From Rheinheimera riviphila (lineage in GTDB: Bacteria; Pseudomonadota; Gammaproteobacteria; Enterobacterales; Alteromonadaceae): 64,000 nt of DNA. Shown here one piece after another: positions 27,890 through 36,939 of the stretch. Position 1 is the first letter of the stretch. Each line of letters starts with the position of its first letter. The DNA lies in the NCBI RefSeq assembly GCF_004005945.1, contig NZ_SACS01000003.1:142790-206789 (forward strand), read 5' to 3'. Both the position numbers and the translations under genes were made by a program. The notes below the pieces were generated by a model. That model saw only the letters and a list, made by a program, of their open reading frames with translations, was not told the origin of the DNA and made no database searches.

Positions 27890-28867
27890 TTAGAACTGGA
27901 CTGAAGCGACAATAGCTTCAAAAGTTTTTAAATGGTCAGCGACGTATTCACGTTCCAGCGCCAGCGGATACGGTGTATCCAAACCACAAACGCGGGCAAT
28001 CGGGCTTTCCAGATGCAGGAAACAACGTTGCTGAATAGTGGCAGCGATTTCACCGGCAAAACCACCGGTCAGCGGCGCTTCATGGTTAATCACTAACCGA
28101 CCGGTTTTCAGCACCGATTTCACCACAGTGTCGACATCCCAAGGCAGAATGCTGCGAAGGTCAATCAGTTCACAGGAAATACCTTTGGCGGCAGCCATTT
28201 CAATGGCCTTTTGGCAAATTTCAATTTGCGCGCCCCAGGCTAAAACGGTGACGTCTTTGCCTTCCTGCATCACTTCGGCAACGCCAAGCGGAATTTCGTA
28301 ATAGTCTTCCGGCACTTCGCCGGTGGAGGCGCGGTAAAGTTTCTTCGGTTCGAAGAAAATCACCGGATCTTCAGAAGCAATCGAGGCCAATAACAAGCCT
28401 TTGGCCTGATACGGGTCGCGCGGCACTATCACTTTTAAACCAGGCGTATGGGCAAAATAAGCTTCCGGCGACTGGCTGTGGTAATGACCACCGGCGATAC
28501 CACCGCCGTACGGCGTGCGGAACACCAAACCACCAACATTAAATTCATTGCCTGAGCGGTAACGGAACTTGGCGGTTTCATTGACGATTTGGTCAAAGGC
28601 CGGGAAAATGTAATCAGCGAACTGAATTTCCGCCACCGGCTTCATGCCTTGTGCCGCCATCCCGTTGGCAAAACCAGCGATACCCTGTTCGGTTAAAGGC
28701 GTATTAAAGCAGCGGTCTTTACCGTATTTTTCCTGCAACTTAGAAGTCGCGCGAAACACCCCACCAAAGTGGCCAACGTCTTCACCAAAACAAACGACCG
28801 TGCTGTCTTTCGCCATCGCCAGATCAAGGGCGTTATTAATGGCCTGCAACATATTCATTTTCGCCAT
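27890..28867 (-). CDS. bkdA2: Branched-chain 2-oxoacid dehydrogenase E1 beta
   Basis: A 325-residue transketolase-type beta subunit that, with the alpha subunit, decarboxylates branched-chain 2-oxoacids using thiamine diphosphate. Recognisable family stretches are [34 protein letters not shown], and [28 protein letters not shown]. The start codon overlaps the stop of the alpha gene (TAATG), indicating coupled translation. The length is normal for the family. It is part of the bkdA1-bkdA2-bkdB operon. Confidence 0.95.
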   Translation of the reverse strand: MAKMNMLQAINNALDLAMAKDSTVVCFGEDVGHFGGVFRATSKLQEKYGKDRCFNTPLTEQGIAGFANGMAAQGMKPVAEIQFADYIFPAFDQIVNETAKFRYRSGNEFNVGGLVFRTPYGGGIAGGHYHSQSPEAYFAHTPGLKVIVPRDPYQAKGLLLASIASEDPVIFFEPKKLYRASTGEVPEDYYEIPLGVAEVMQEGKDVTVLAWGAQIEICQKAIEMAAAKGISCELIDLRSILPWDVDTVVKSVLKTGRLVINHEAPLTGGFAGEIAATIQQRCFLHLESPIARVCGLDTPYPLALEREYVADHLKTFEAIVASVQF

Positions 28868-30048
28868 TACATTCTCCCCGACGTGATTGGATAAGCATCC
28901 GGATATTTACAGATATGCGCTTTAAGTTCAGTAAGCTGGCGTTCAAGCTCAGGGATAGGTTCAGCGTACACGTCAGAAATTAAGTGTTCGATACCTGGTT
29001 TGGCGACTTTTTCCGCCACTTTTAATGCGTCCAGAATTTCGCCACGTAAGGCTTCGATTTGGGCTTTGTCAGCGGCATCGTCCAGCCAGCCTTTGGCAAT
29101 CAGCCATAAGCGGTAACGGGAAATCGGATCGTTTTTGCGCCACTGTTCTTCTTCTTCTTTACTGCGATAACCACTTGGATCGTCTGAAGATGAATGCGCG
29201 CCTAAGCGGTAAGCGATGGATTCCAGCAGGACCGGCTCGTTGGTGGCAATGGCGTGATCACGGGCCATTTTGGTGGCCTGATACACCGCCAGAATGTCAG
29301 CACCGTCCATGCGGATGGCTTTCATGCCGTAACCGACTCCACGACAGGCAATGCCGTCGCCTTTAAATTGCTCGTTGGCCGGCGTCGAAATGGCATAACC
29401 GTTGTTACGACAAAAGAACAGGACCGGAGCTTTATGCACGGCGGCCATATTCAGGCCGGCGTGGAAATCGCCTTCAGAAGCAGCGCCTTCACCAAAATAA
29501 CAAATGGTGACGTTCGACAGGCCACGCAGTTTTTGCGCGTAAGCATAACCAGCCGCTTGTGGGATTTGCGTACCAAGTGGGCTGGAAATAGTCATGTAAT
29601 AGATGTCTTTCGAGCCGTAATGCACTGGCATCTGCCGGCCTTTGCCCAAATCTTTTTCGTTGGAAAACAGCTGATTCATAAACTGTTCTAAGCTGAAACC
29701 GCGATAACGTAACGCACCTTGTTCACGATACTGCGCCATGATCATGTCTTTATCGTCAAGTGCAGCTGCACTGCCGACCGTGGCCGCTTCTTCGCCTAAA
29801 CACTGCATATAAAAGCTGATCCGGCCTTGACGCTGCGCGGCTAACATCCGCTCGTCCAGCACCCGGATAAAGCTCATGCTGTGATACATTTTTAAGGCAG
29901 TTTCCTGGTCGAGATCCGGGGCAGTCGCGCCAGGGTAGATAGTGCCGTCGTCTTGTAAAATGCGTAGGGTTGGAATTTGTAACGCGTGCCCACTGGTAAA
30001 ATCGGCTGTATGGACAGTCGAAATGGTGGCGTTATTAGGGTTGGTCAT
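28867..30048 (-). CDS. bkdA1: Branched-chain 2-oxoacid dehydrogenase E1 alpha
   Basis: A 393-residue E1 alpha subunit. The thiamine diphosphate motif runs from [17 protein letters not shown] to [11 protein letters not shown], and the loop [15 protein letters not shown] corresponds to the phosphorylation-loop region of the mitochondrial enzyme. The start was placed at 30048 ([10 protein letters not shown]) with a purine-rich GAGAGA ribosome site; the frame stays open another 61 codons upstream, but that extension has no family-like sequence. It is the first gene of the operon. There is no lpd gene in the set, so E3 must come from elsewhere. Two operator-like repeats lie upstream at 30242 and 30311. 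Confidence 0.95.
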   Translation of the reverse strand: MTNPNNATISTVHTADFTSGHALQIPTLRILQDDGTIYPGATAPDLDQETALKMYHSMSFIRVLDERMLAAQRQGRISFYMQCLGEEAATVGSAAALDDKDMIMAQYREQGALRYRGFSLEQFMNQLFSNEKDLGKGRQMPVHYGSKDIYYMTISSPLGTQIPQAAGYAYAQKLRGLSNVTICYFGEGAASEGDFHAGLNMAAVHKAPVLFFCRNNGYAISTPANEQFKGDGIACRGVGYGMKAIRMDGADILAVYQATKMARDHAIATNEPVLLESIAYRLGAHSSSDDPSGYRSKEEEEQWRKNDPISRYRLWLIAKGWLDDAADKAQIEALRGEILDALKVAEKVAKPGIEHLISDVYAEPIPELERQLTELKAHICKYPDAYPITSGRM

Positions 30049-30241
30049 AGGTCTCTCTTTTGGTTTCGGGTAACGCGGACCTTGGTTGTTTGCCTGCTTT
30101 ACCGTGAAATTGAACCAGACTGCTGTGGTTACCCTGTTCTGTGACAGTTGTTGGCAACTACAACAGCTTCTCCCCGTGCTTGCTATGCCCGCTATCGAGC
30201 TGCGCGTATTATGGATCGTCTTATGGTGCACCTGTCGGTGC

Positions 30242-30257
30242 TTGACGTACGCGTCAA
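30242..30257. promoter_or_regulatory. 16-bp inverted repeat, candidate LiuR-type operator
   Basis: TTGACGTACGCGTCAA: six-base arms TTGAC(G)/(C)GTCAA. It is about 195 bases upstream of bkdA1. MerR-family LiuR controls branched-chain amino-acid breakdown genes in many gammaproteobacteria through 16-bp inverted repeats of this general form. The assignment is inference. Confidence 0.4.
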
Positions 30258-30310
30258 CTTAAATACGGTGTTTTCAGCTTGCTGTTATCGTTTTTTGAAT
30301 GCGCCGCAAC

Positions 30311-30326
30311 TTTACCTTTACGTAAA
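30311..30326. promoter_or_regulatory. Second 16-bp inverted repeat, candidate LiuR-type operator
   Basis: TTTACCTTTACGTAAA: arms TTTAC and GTAAA with the same spacing as the site at 30242, so the two share the pattern TTKAC-N6-GTMAA. The 3' ten bases are a perfect palindrome. Confidence 0.4.
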
Positions 30327-30531
30327 CTGCATTGCAACCCAGCCAGCCGTTAAAATTTAGCAGAGCGGCGCAGCGCTTGCGTCGATTTTTGTTGCCAGCT
30401 CAAGCGACTGACTTGCGTTATCGCAGGCAAAAATTGAATCTAAACAATTGAAATTTAATATTTTAAATTGAATTGAAGCCCAAGGCGCCGGTAAGCCGAC
30501 GCATTATTCAACTGCAGTTTTTGGCGCTTAA

Positions 30532-31605
30532 TCAGGCAGTTTGGCCAATAATTGAAACTGGTTTGACCATTAGCATGGCGCGCTGACCAAGTGCCACATT
30601 GGCATTGGGGAAAATAATTGCTTCGCCTGGTTGCTCGACTCTGTATTCAATGTCCGCATCTTTTGCCAACAAAGTGCCCAAAGGCAGCTGGGTAAAATTC
30701 TCAATCGATGTGGCAAAACAAAGCTCAAAAGCTTCGGTTTGTTTATTGATGGCGCGGTACACCTCAAACAATTGAAAGTCAGTTTCGACAAAGGGTTTGG
30801 TTGTTATGTCAGCGCCGCTGATCAAGGCGCGCAAAGTGTCGGCAACCTTGGCGAAGCGGCTCATATCGTTCTCGCCAAGCGGCCGCGCTTTACCCAGTTC
30901 CAGGGTAAAGGCATGGGCGCCATGCGTTTGGGCAGCGTAATAACTAAAAGTGGTGGCTGGGGTTTGCATCAATAAGAAGCAGGGAATATCACAAGCAGCC
31001 AATAAACTAAACTGTGCTTCGGACCAGGGTTTGCCATGTAAAAAGGGGTAAACGGCAAATTTTTCAAATTGCGAACCACGAATGGCGGTATGTAAATCGT
31101 ATAAACAACGTTCGCGTCCTGCTGGCACCGCCTGATAAAACCGGCTGACATACTGCTCTAAACGAGCACAACGACGTTTTTCAAAGGAAATTTCTACATC
31201 AGTGATGGCATCGATATCGCGATCATTGCTGATGCCATGCGCGCCGGAGAAAAACCGGTTCATATTGTCAATCAGCTCGCGCTTACCGGCATTAATTGCT
31301 GGTGGATTACCGAATAAAAACAATACTCGCTCGCTCAACTGCAACCGTTCCAGCAAAATGTCCTGCACCAGCGCGGCACAAATTTCTATCGGCGCCGTTT
31401 CATTACCATGCACGCCGCAGCTCAGTACGATATCGTTGTTGCCGTAGGTTTGCGGGGTAAAACAGATAATGCCGGTATCCCAGATTTGACAGTCAGTGCC
31501 ATTTTTTAACTGAAATGTCAGAGGTTGCAGATCAGACGGCAATTGTTCGGGGTTTGCCAGAGTAAAGGCCAGAAAATCAGCAGAAGAAAGCCACGCCGGT
31601 AACAT
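30532..31605 (-). CDS. astE: Succinylglutamate desuccinylase
   Basis: A 357-residue zinc hydrolase of the AstE/aspartoacylase family, the last step of the arginine succinyltransferase pathway (N-succinylglutamate to glutamate and succinate). The zinc motif is CGVHGNETAP, with His66 and Glu69, followed by a third ligand in YDLHTAIRGS near residue 168. FGNPPAINAGKRELIDNMNRFF matches the family's substrate-binding region. The other ast genes are not adjacent, so this copy stands alone. The glutamate produced would feed GdhB at the start of the window. Confidence 0.92.
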   Translation of the reverse strand: MLPAWLSSADFLAFTLANPEQLPSDLQPLTFQLKNGTDCQIWDTGIICFTPQTYGNNDIVLSCGVHGNETAPIEICAALVQDILLERLQLSERVLFLFGNPPAINAGKRELIDNMNRFFSGAHGISNDRDIDAITDVEISFEKRRCARLEQYVSRFYQAVPAGRERCLYDLHTAIRGSQFEKFAVYPFLHGKPWSEAQFSLLAACDIPCFLLMQTPATTFSYYAAQTHGAHAFTLELGKARPLGENDMSRFAKVADTLRALISGADITTKPFVETDFQLFEVYRAINKQTEAFELCFATSIENFTQLPLGTLLAKDADIEYRVEQPGEAIIFPNANVALGQRAMLMVKPVSIIGQTA

Positions 31606-31706
31606 TCGATCATTCCTTGCAAAGTGCTTGAAGCGGAAGTCTATTCTACCCAGAACTTGGCTTTTCGCACCAGATGAAAAACAATCCAGTCAGGCGGAAT
31701 ACAAAA

Positions 31707-31744
31707 CTGGCGCACTACCGCTTTCGCGGTGAGTGACGCCCTAC
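31707..31744 (+). repeat. REP-like palindrome, diverged copy
   Basis: A 38-base element in the 184-base gap between astE and the endonuclease gene. It resembles the three elements at 36722-36905: ends CTGGCG and ACGCCCTAC, internal palindrome ACCGC-TTT-GCGGT. It is the most diverged of the four copies. Confidence 0.6.
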
Positions 31745-31789
31745 TTTGCTTTTATTTCAATACTTTACTGACTATTACTTTATTAACTA

Positions 31790-33037
31790 TTAAGGACACT
31801 GGCTACCATAAATCGAAGTCGCCCACTGTGGATTATCGATAAAGGGGTTGCGGTTTTGCTGCAGCTCATAGATCCGATTGTTGCGACGCTGCTCAAAACT
31901 ATCCACCGGATCGGCGAGGTGCCAGGCCAGCAACACACAAAGTTTACCCATTTGCGGTGCGGTGCTGCCGGTAGGCGCGATATTTGGGATGGATAAATCC
32001 GGTGTGCCGCTATCGTCACCACCTTCGTAACGTACATCCATATAAAACATCATCCGTGCCACGTCACCTTTGACAGCAGCACGAGGTTCAAAGCTGTCGC
32101 TGTCAGTTTTGTTCAAAGGTGCTTCGCTGACTGCAGTGCCGCCATTGTCAAAATCTTTGTTGCCGCGGGTGGAATTCAGCGACACATCTTCCGGCCGTAA
32201 GTGGTGAATATCGGTGTGGGCATATTGGCTTTCTGCAGGGAAACCGTGGCTTTTCGCCCAGACATGCTCGCGGTTCCAGGCATCCAGTGAACTGCTGTTA
32301 CTGACGCGGAAGGTTTTGGCGGTGCTGCGTCCGGCATATAATAAAATCACGTTGCTGGTGTTAGCCGGATCTTCATCGGTGTAGCTGATGGCATCCCACA
32401 CTTCGCTGTAACTTAACCGTTGATGGCCGCGTAAAATGCCATTCAAGGTGGTTTTAAGTGCAGCACCGGTTTTGCCGCTGGTGCCGACATAATAAGTCGG
32501 CAGATTGACGGTATCGCCACCGCCGCTGCATGAAGTCGTTAACAGACCTGAACCAGGGTTACCGGCATTGGTCGACACTTGCCAATCCGCCATGGTGTTG
32601 CTGTCGGCGACATTTTGGCGGGCAACCGATTTATCAACAGCGTTTAAGGTCCAGCCGCTGATGGCATTTTCAAAAGCGACACTATCAATTTCAGTGCTGC
32701 CCTGGCGCAGTTTAACGTAGTCGCCGCTATTGCCAAGCGACAGTGTTAGCCCGGTTTGTTGTGGCGTTTTGCCAAACAACGCTTGCATGGCAGCAGTATT
32801 TTTCGCCACCACAAAATAGCTGGCTGGCGCGATGGTGCCACTTAAGTTAAAGCTGCCGCCATTATCGGCCAGCGAATAACCACTTAAATTGACGCTGGTG
32901 CAGCCGTCATTATAAATTTCAATAAATTCTTCAGTGGTATCGTTGGTCGGTGCGTCGTATAACACTTCAGAAATTAATAGCTTGGCGTGTACTGGCAAGG
33001 TCAGACTAAACAATGCCGCGAGGGTAAGAAGGCGCAT
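31790..33037 (-). CDS. Exported endonuclease I with lamin-tail domain
   Basis: A 415-residue secreted nuclease. The start at 33037 gives signal peptide MRLLTLAALFSLTLPVHA. Residues 20-140 form a lamin-tail domain (LLISEVLYDAPTNDTTEEFIEIYN, SLADNGGSF, PASYFVVAKN). Residues 180-415 form an endonuclease I (His-Me finger) domain with DAWNREHVWAKSHG, HTDIHHLRPED and NSTRGNKDFDNGG. Such enzymes degrade DNA outside the cell or in the periplasm, often for phosphate or nucleotide scavenging. The lamin-tail domain probably anchors or binds. Several cysteines suggest disulfides. The frame extends 30 codons upstream without a signal peptide. Confidence 0.93.
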   Translation of the reverse strand: MRLLTLAALFSLTLPVHAKLLISEVLYDAPTNDTTEEFIEIYNDGCTSVNLSGYSLADNGGSFNLSGTIAPASYFVVAKNTAAMQALFGKTPQQTGLTLSLGNSGDYVKLRQGSTEIDSVAFENAISGWTLNAVDKSVARQNVADSNTMADWQVSTNAGNPGSGLLTTSCSGGGDTVNLPTYYVGTSGKTGAALKTTLNGILRGHQRLSYSEVWDAISYTDEDPANTSNVILLYAGRSTAKTFRVSNSSSLDAWNREHVWAKSHGFPAESQYAHTDIHHLRPEDVSLNSTRGNKDFDNGGTAVSEAPLNKTDSDSFEPRAAVKGDVARMMFYMDVRYEGGDDSGTPDLSIPNIAPTGSTAPQMGKLCVLLAWHLADPVDSFEQRRNNRIYELQQNRNPFIDNPQWATSIYGSQCP

Positions 33038-33233
33038 AATGGAATGGCTCCGCTGGTATCGATATGTTTGATGTTCCGGCGCCCTTTCTTCGAGTGAGCT
33101 ACCGCTTTTTTGCTGATGTTTTATCATCGCAAAACCAGCATAGCGCCAGAATATGACATTTGTCTTAATTAATATTAATGAATATTACAGATTTAACAAA
33201 TGTCTCACTTACATCGACAACTGTGGCCGTTAC

Positions 33234-34106
33234 TTACGCCCACATCACCAATAACGCCGCAACTACAATTAAACCCAGCCCCAGATAATCCTGCTTTTTC
33301 AGTTTTTCTTTAAAGAAAAATGCTGAAATCAGCAAGGTAAACAACACTTCCACCTGCCCCAGTGTTTTCACCAGCGGCACTATTTCCAGACTCATTGCAG
33401 TAAACCAGCCCAAAGATCCAATACAGCTGGTGACGCTGGTGAGGATCGTCAGTCGTGGCCGTTGCCATAATGCAACCAAAGTCGCGCTGTCACGCAAAGC
33501 CAGATACAGCAATAAAATAACGGTTTGCAGGCTAATCACAAACAACAGCACCCAGGCCGCACCATAAGGAAATGGCAAACCCAGCGCCAGACTGGCTTCG
33601 CGCACCCACAACGACGTCAGCGCAAACGCCAGCCCAGATGCCGAGCCAATCAACACCTTCGACCAGCTGATGGTTTTAAAGCTACTGAGGCCGCTCAGTA
33701 AAAACACCGCGACACTCCCCACCAGCACACCCAACCAACCCAGCGGCGTTAAGGTACTGGCAAAAAACAACACGCCTAGCACAGCCGCAAAAATCGCTTC
33801 GCTTTTGGCAAGACCAACCCCAATGGCATAATTTTTTTGTTTAAACAGCACCACCATCAAGGCCGTCGCCAGAATTTGCATCAGCGCCGCCGCCACCACA
33901 TAAAACACGAAATTGCCGCTAAACTGCGGCAGCTGTGCCGATGGCTCACGATAGAGGAGCCATAAATACAAGCCCGCCAGCGGACTGGCATAAATAAACC
34001 GCGCCAGCGTCACACCCAATACATTGACATCAACCGACAGTTGTTTTTGAAAGGCATTGCGCCAGGCCTGCATAAAAGCCGCCAGCAGCGTAAACGAAAT
34101 CCACAT
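33234..34106 (-). CDS. EamA/DMT-family transporter
   Basis: A 290-residue inner-membrane protein with about ten hydrophobic helices in two EamA repeats. The second-repeat start reads SWFTAMSLEIVPLVKTLGQVEVLFTLLISAFFFKEKLK, the typical conserved region of drug/metabolite transporters. The substrate is unknown. The nearest gene upstream on the plus strand is tRNA-Pro, so it is transcribed alone. A second family member lies at 48936. Confidence 0.87.
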   Translation of the reverse strand: MWISFTLLAAFMQAWRNAFQKQLSVDVNVLGVTLARFIYASPLAGLYLWLLYREPSAQLPQFSGNFVFYVVAAALMQILATALMVVLFKQKNYAIGVGLAKSEAIFAAVLGVLFFASTLTPLGWLGVLVGSVAVFLLSGLSSFKTISWSKVLIGSASGLAFALTSLWVREASLALGLPFPYGAAWVLLFVISLQTVILLLYLALRDSATLVALWQRPRLTILTSVTSCIGSLGWFTAMSLEIVPLVKTLGQVEVLFTLLISAFFFKEKLKKQDYLGLGLIVVAALLVMWA

Positions 34107-34338
34107 CAGCCAGGTCTCCGCTGTTGAGCAATTGGGGAAATATCAATGGACTGACAATCAGACATGCCTATGACAAGACGGAAGTCCAGATGGATAACTA
34201 AAAAGCTAATGTAACGGATTTTCGCCGCTGATGGCGCAGATATTTTTGAAAAACAGGTTAAAAATAACGCAGTTAGCGTTCGCTTGCGCTCCAGAGCGTT
34301 GCAATCACAGCCAAAAGCATTATGATAAGCCGCAATGT

Positions 34339-34415
<77 letters not shown>

Positions 34416-34644
34416 TTAATTTCCCCTGTTTTGATTTTTTGCTTTACCCAATATCTCAATTAAAACAAAAACATACTTAACTAAGTAGCCCTGCTATATT
34501 CCTAATTTTAAGATTGTTGCTAAATTAGGTAGTTAAATATAATTAAAGTTTAGTTGACGGCGTCAACAGCCAACTATAAAGTTCTATTCAACACGACCCC
34601 GGCCTCTTGGTTCATTGAACTTACGCTGGGGTTATTATTTTCTG
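34416..34644. other. AT-rich segment between tRNA-Pro and the Abi gene
   Basis: 229 bases clearly richer in A and T than the surroundings. It holds a hairpin with arms CCTAATTT (34501-34508) and AAATTAGG (34522-34529), and a palindrome GTTGACG-G-CGTCAAC at 34553-34567. No integrase gene and no direct repeat of the tRNA 3' end was found on either side. Confidence 0.5.
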
Positions 34645-35577
34645 CTACCACCAAGTCTGCCAATCTTCTGGTAAACCCATTCCTTGCAAACCAAGTCTTT
34701 TATCTGAATGTTGTATTGGAAATTGTAATAAATGTGATTTTACTCTCTGCTCCCACGATGTATTTGGACATACTTGCTTGACCAGCTCTCTCGTAATGGC
34801 CAATAGAACAAAAGGTTTAGCCAATAATGTTTGTTGCTGTGCAAATGATTTGCACCAAATTGAATCGGTTAACAATTTAGGTGGGCTGGTGTTATTACGA
34901 TTCCACATCCGACTGTGGTGGGCCGCAATATTGCGCAAGTAACTTAATGAATAAATCCAACTTCGGAACACATCCCAATCATTAATGCCATATTTTGCTG
35001 CCACGGATTGTTGATCTTTAACTGACATCATGGACAATAATTGGGAAATTGCACCAAAATCAAAAACCTCTATCGCGACCCAAACAGGGAGTTCCGCACC
35101 GTGCGTTTCCAAATAGTGGCGAACAAAATCTTCTTTCGACCGGCTCACTAAACCTCGGTATTTTTGTACCCATTCATCAAAAGCCGTCAGTCCGCTTGCT
35201 CGCTTCTTTCTGGCAAAACTTGGGTGAAAATTTGCGACATGAATATGAGCAAATATGTCTCTCTGACCAAGTAAATAAGCTATATCCACTCGCAACGAAA
35301 TCTCTATACGCTCCAGTGCATCAAGTACTAAAAATCTCAACTTTTTATCAAACAGATAGAGATTTACAGCGTCCAGAAAATGGGTTCCATCAACAAACTG
35401 ATCGGTTGCCTTACCAGCATGAAATATTCGGAATGGATACCAGTAACCACTTAATCGATAATAACCAATCCGCTCCAGATATTCGATAGCTGCAGCATCG
35501 TCAGTAATTACCATACCTCGCGATTTCAGCTGTTCGAGCTGTTGCTGGAAACTTAACCAAGGACGGCTGTAGGTCAT
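34645..35577 (-). CDS. Abi family protein (AbiD/AbiF-like, HEPN motif)
   Basis: A 310-residue protein of the Abi_2 family, linked to abortive infection of phage-infected cells. The N-terminal signature IEYLERIGYYRLSGYWYPFR lies near residues 28-48, and LRFLVLDALERIEISLRVDIAY near 95. The HEPN ribonuclease motif RNIAAHHSRMWNR (R-x4-H) lies near residue 214. The start at 35577 has GAGG five bases upstream; a TTG one codon earlier is less likely. The gene stands alone on DNA richer in A/T than its neighbours, next to a tRNA, suggesting acquisition by transfer. No partner antitoxin is adjacent. Anti-phage function is inferred from the family. Confidence 0.88.
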   Translation of the reverse strand: MTYSRPWLSFQQQLEQLKSRGMVITDDAAAIEYLERIGYYRLSGYWYPFRIFHAGKATDQFVDGTHFLDAVNLYLFDKKLRFLVLDALERIEISLRVDIAYLLGQRDIFAHIHVANFHPSFARKKRASGLTAFDEWVQKYRGLVSRSKEDFVRHYLETHGAELPVWVAIEVFDFGAISQLLSMMSVKDQQSVAAKYGINDWDVFRSWIYSLSYLRNIAAHHSRMWNRNNTSPPKLLTDSIWCKSFAQQQTLLAKPFVLLAITRELVKQVCPNTSWEQRVKSHLLQFPIQHSDKRLGLQGMGLPEDWQTWW

Positions 35578-35673
35578 CAAAACCTCAATCGAACTAAAAA
35601 CAACATCCTACCTGCTTTTCTCCGGCCACTGCAAATACCACTAAGTCAAGCAAGGGGCTGTCCGCGCGACAAG

Positions 35674-36609
35674 TCACTTTCCCACCAAAGCCTCCACATC
35701 CACCCATAACTCCTTTCGATCCAACGGCGTTTCCTTGGGCAAAAAAGGATTATCCAGGTAAATCACCCGACGTTTACTAGCCAAGGCTTCCGCTAAGTCA
35801 GCGCCGTATTCCTCTAAAAACAACTGTTCAAACTCGCCGCTTTTGATCATCTGATTCAGACCTTGTTCGATGCGTTTGGCGAGTTCTGGCTGGCTTTTGC
35901 TGACGAAGAAGTACAAGGCGGTTGGGTAGTAGATGGATAGTCTGGGGTCTACCAGCAGATTGTGCTTTTCCAGCTTGATTTCTTTCCACACTTCCAGAAT
36001 TGACCTTGGAAAGAGCTCGGCACGGCCGGTTGCTAACATATTGAACATGGAGCGGTATTGGTTGGAGGTAATGACTTTTAACTTGTTGCTTTGCAGAATT
36101 TTGGTGTCCGGCCAGTCGTGGCCTTGCAAGATCACCAGTTTTTTCAGCTGCGCGATGGTTTGCACGGTTTCGGTCAGATGTTGATTTTTTTCGGTGGTAA
36201 GGAACACCCGCCAGCCAAACAGGCCTTTATCAATTGGGATCCGTACCGGCAACAGGTATTGTTCACGCTCGATGCTGGTCATGCTCCAGAACACATCGAC
36301 CTGGTTACCGGCGGCGATTTCGCGTAATGAGCGGTCTTGCACCATCGGCACCGGTGAGGCTTGCAGTTCATAAGGTTCGCCGGATTTGTCGAGCGCTGCG
36401 CGCAGCAGCCGGATGGGATAAAGCGTTAAGGGGTCAACAATTTGATGCGGATAGCCGAACACGATCAGTTGCGGCTGTAGTTTCGGCTGCGGTACCGGGG
36501 TTTCTGCGATCGCCTTCATTGGCACTGCGCTCATCAGACAGCTAAGTAACAATCCGGGTAAACAACCAACTCCGGAACTTAGCAGCAACCGAACGACGGA
36601 ACGCGACAA
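35674..36609 (-). CDS. Periplasmic solute-binding protein, family 3-like
   Basis: A 311-residue exported protein. Translation appears to begin with TTG at 36609, preceded by GAGG eight bases upstream; this start gives a full signal peptide (VVRLLLSSGVGCLPGLLLSCLMSAVPMKAIA). The nearest ATG, at 36534, would cut into it. The mature part resembles SBP_bac_3 proteins: LLRAALDKSGEPYELQ, GNQVDVFWSMTSIERE, LPVRIPIDKGLFGWRVFL, and a C-terminal helix LNQMIKSGEFEQLFLEEYG. No permease or ATPase gene is adjacent. The ligand is unknown. It is a distant relative of the protein at 25278. Confidence 0.75.
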   Translation of the reverse strand: MSRSVVRLLLSSGVGCLPGLLLSCLMSAVPMKAIAETPVPQPKLQPQLIVFGYPHQIVDPLTLYPIRLLRAALDKSGEPYELQASPVPMVQDRSLREIAAGNQVDVFWSMTSIEREQYLLPVRIPIDKGLFGWRVFLTTEKNQHLTETVQTIAQLKKLVILQGHDWPDTKILQSNKLKVITSNQYRSMFNMLATGRAELFPRSILEVWKEIKLEKHNLLVDPRLSIYYPTALYFFVSKSQPELAKRIEQGLNQMIKSGEFEQLFLEEYGADLAEALASKRRVIYLDNPFLPKETPLDRKELWVDVEALVGK

Positions 36610-36721
36610 ATTGAAAACCTCGACTAACTGATGACCAAGAAGTTAAAGCCAGTATAGTTGAGGAGTCAGCGTGTAAAGGGGACGTTTGAAGTAAAAAACT
36701 GCACTTTTCAAATTTACCCTC

Positions 36722-36758
36722 CGGCGTACTGCCGCTGACGCGGCGAGTAGCGCCCTAC
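36722..36758 (+). repeat. REP-like palindromic element, copy 1
   Basis: A 37-base element with ends GGCGTACT and AGTAGCGCCCTAC and internal inverted repeat GCCGC-TGAC-GCGGC. It is followed by TTTTTTTATC. With copies 2 and 3 it fills most of the 330-base gap between the solute-binding protein gene and the TonB receptor; no gene is seen there. Confidence 0.85.
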
Positions 36759-36799
36759 AGTTTTTTTATCTTTAAAACAATGTGTTATATGTATTTGGT

Positions 36800-36830
36800 G
36801 TAGGGCGTACTCGCCGAAGGCAGTACGCCA
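36800..36830 (-). repeat. REP-like palindromic element, copy 2 (inverted)
   Basis: A 31-base element in reverse orientation, reading on the minus strand TGGCGTACTGCC then TTCGGCGAGTACGCCCTAC. It lacks part of the central stem of copies 1 and 3. The inverted pair with copy 1 or 3 resembles a bacterial interspersed mosaic arrangement. Confidence 0.85.
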
Positions 36831-36868
36831 TTATCAAATCAGCATCGACAGAGTATCAAATCGTCATC

Positions 36869-36905
36869 TGGCGTACTGCCGCTGACGCGGCGAGTAACGC
36901 CCTAC
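36869..36905 (+). repeat. REP-like palindromic element, copy 3
   Basis: A 37-base element almost identical to copy 1 (differences only at the first base and in AGTAACGCC versus AGTAGCGCC). It lies 35 bases beyond the 3' end of the TonB receptor gene, where such elements often act as mRNA stabilisers or terminators. Confidence 0.85.
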
Positions 36906-36939
36906 TCGATTCACTTAAAAATGACTCGGTGAACTGGAC

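Larger units (their letters stand above)
30049..30531. other. Upstream region of the bkd operon
   Basis: 483 bases without a convincing gene between the astE stop and the bkdA1 start. It holds the two inverted repeats described separately, a small GCACC/GGTGC hairpin near 30225-30240, and an AT-rich stretch around 30440-30475 with an imperfect inverted repeat. The frame open across 30148-30360 has no ribosome site or protein-like composition. Confidence 0.4.

Noticed and set aside
30148-30360. 70-codon plus-strand frame in the bkd leader
   Set aside because: Cys-rich random-looking sequence, no ribosome site, and it crosses the putative operators.
34554-34781. 75-codon plus-strand frame with hydrophobic residues near the Abi gene
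   Set aside because: It is antisense to the 3' end of the Abi coding region and lacks a ribosome site; hydrophobicity comes from AT-rich DNA.
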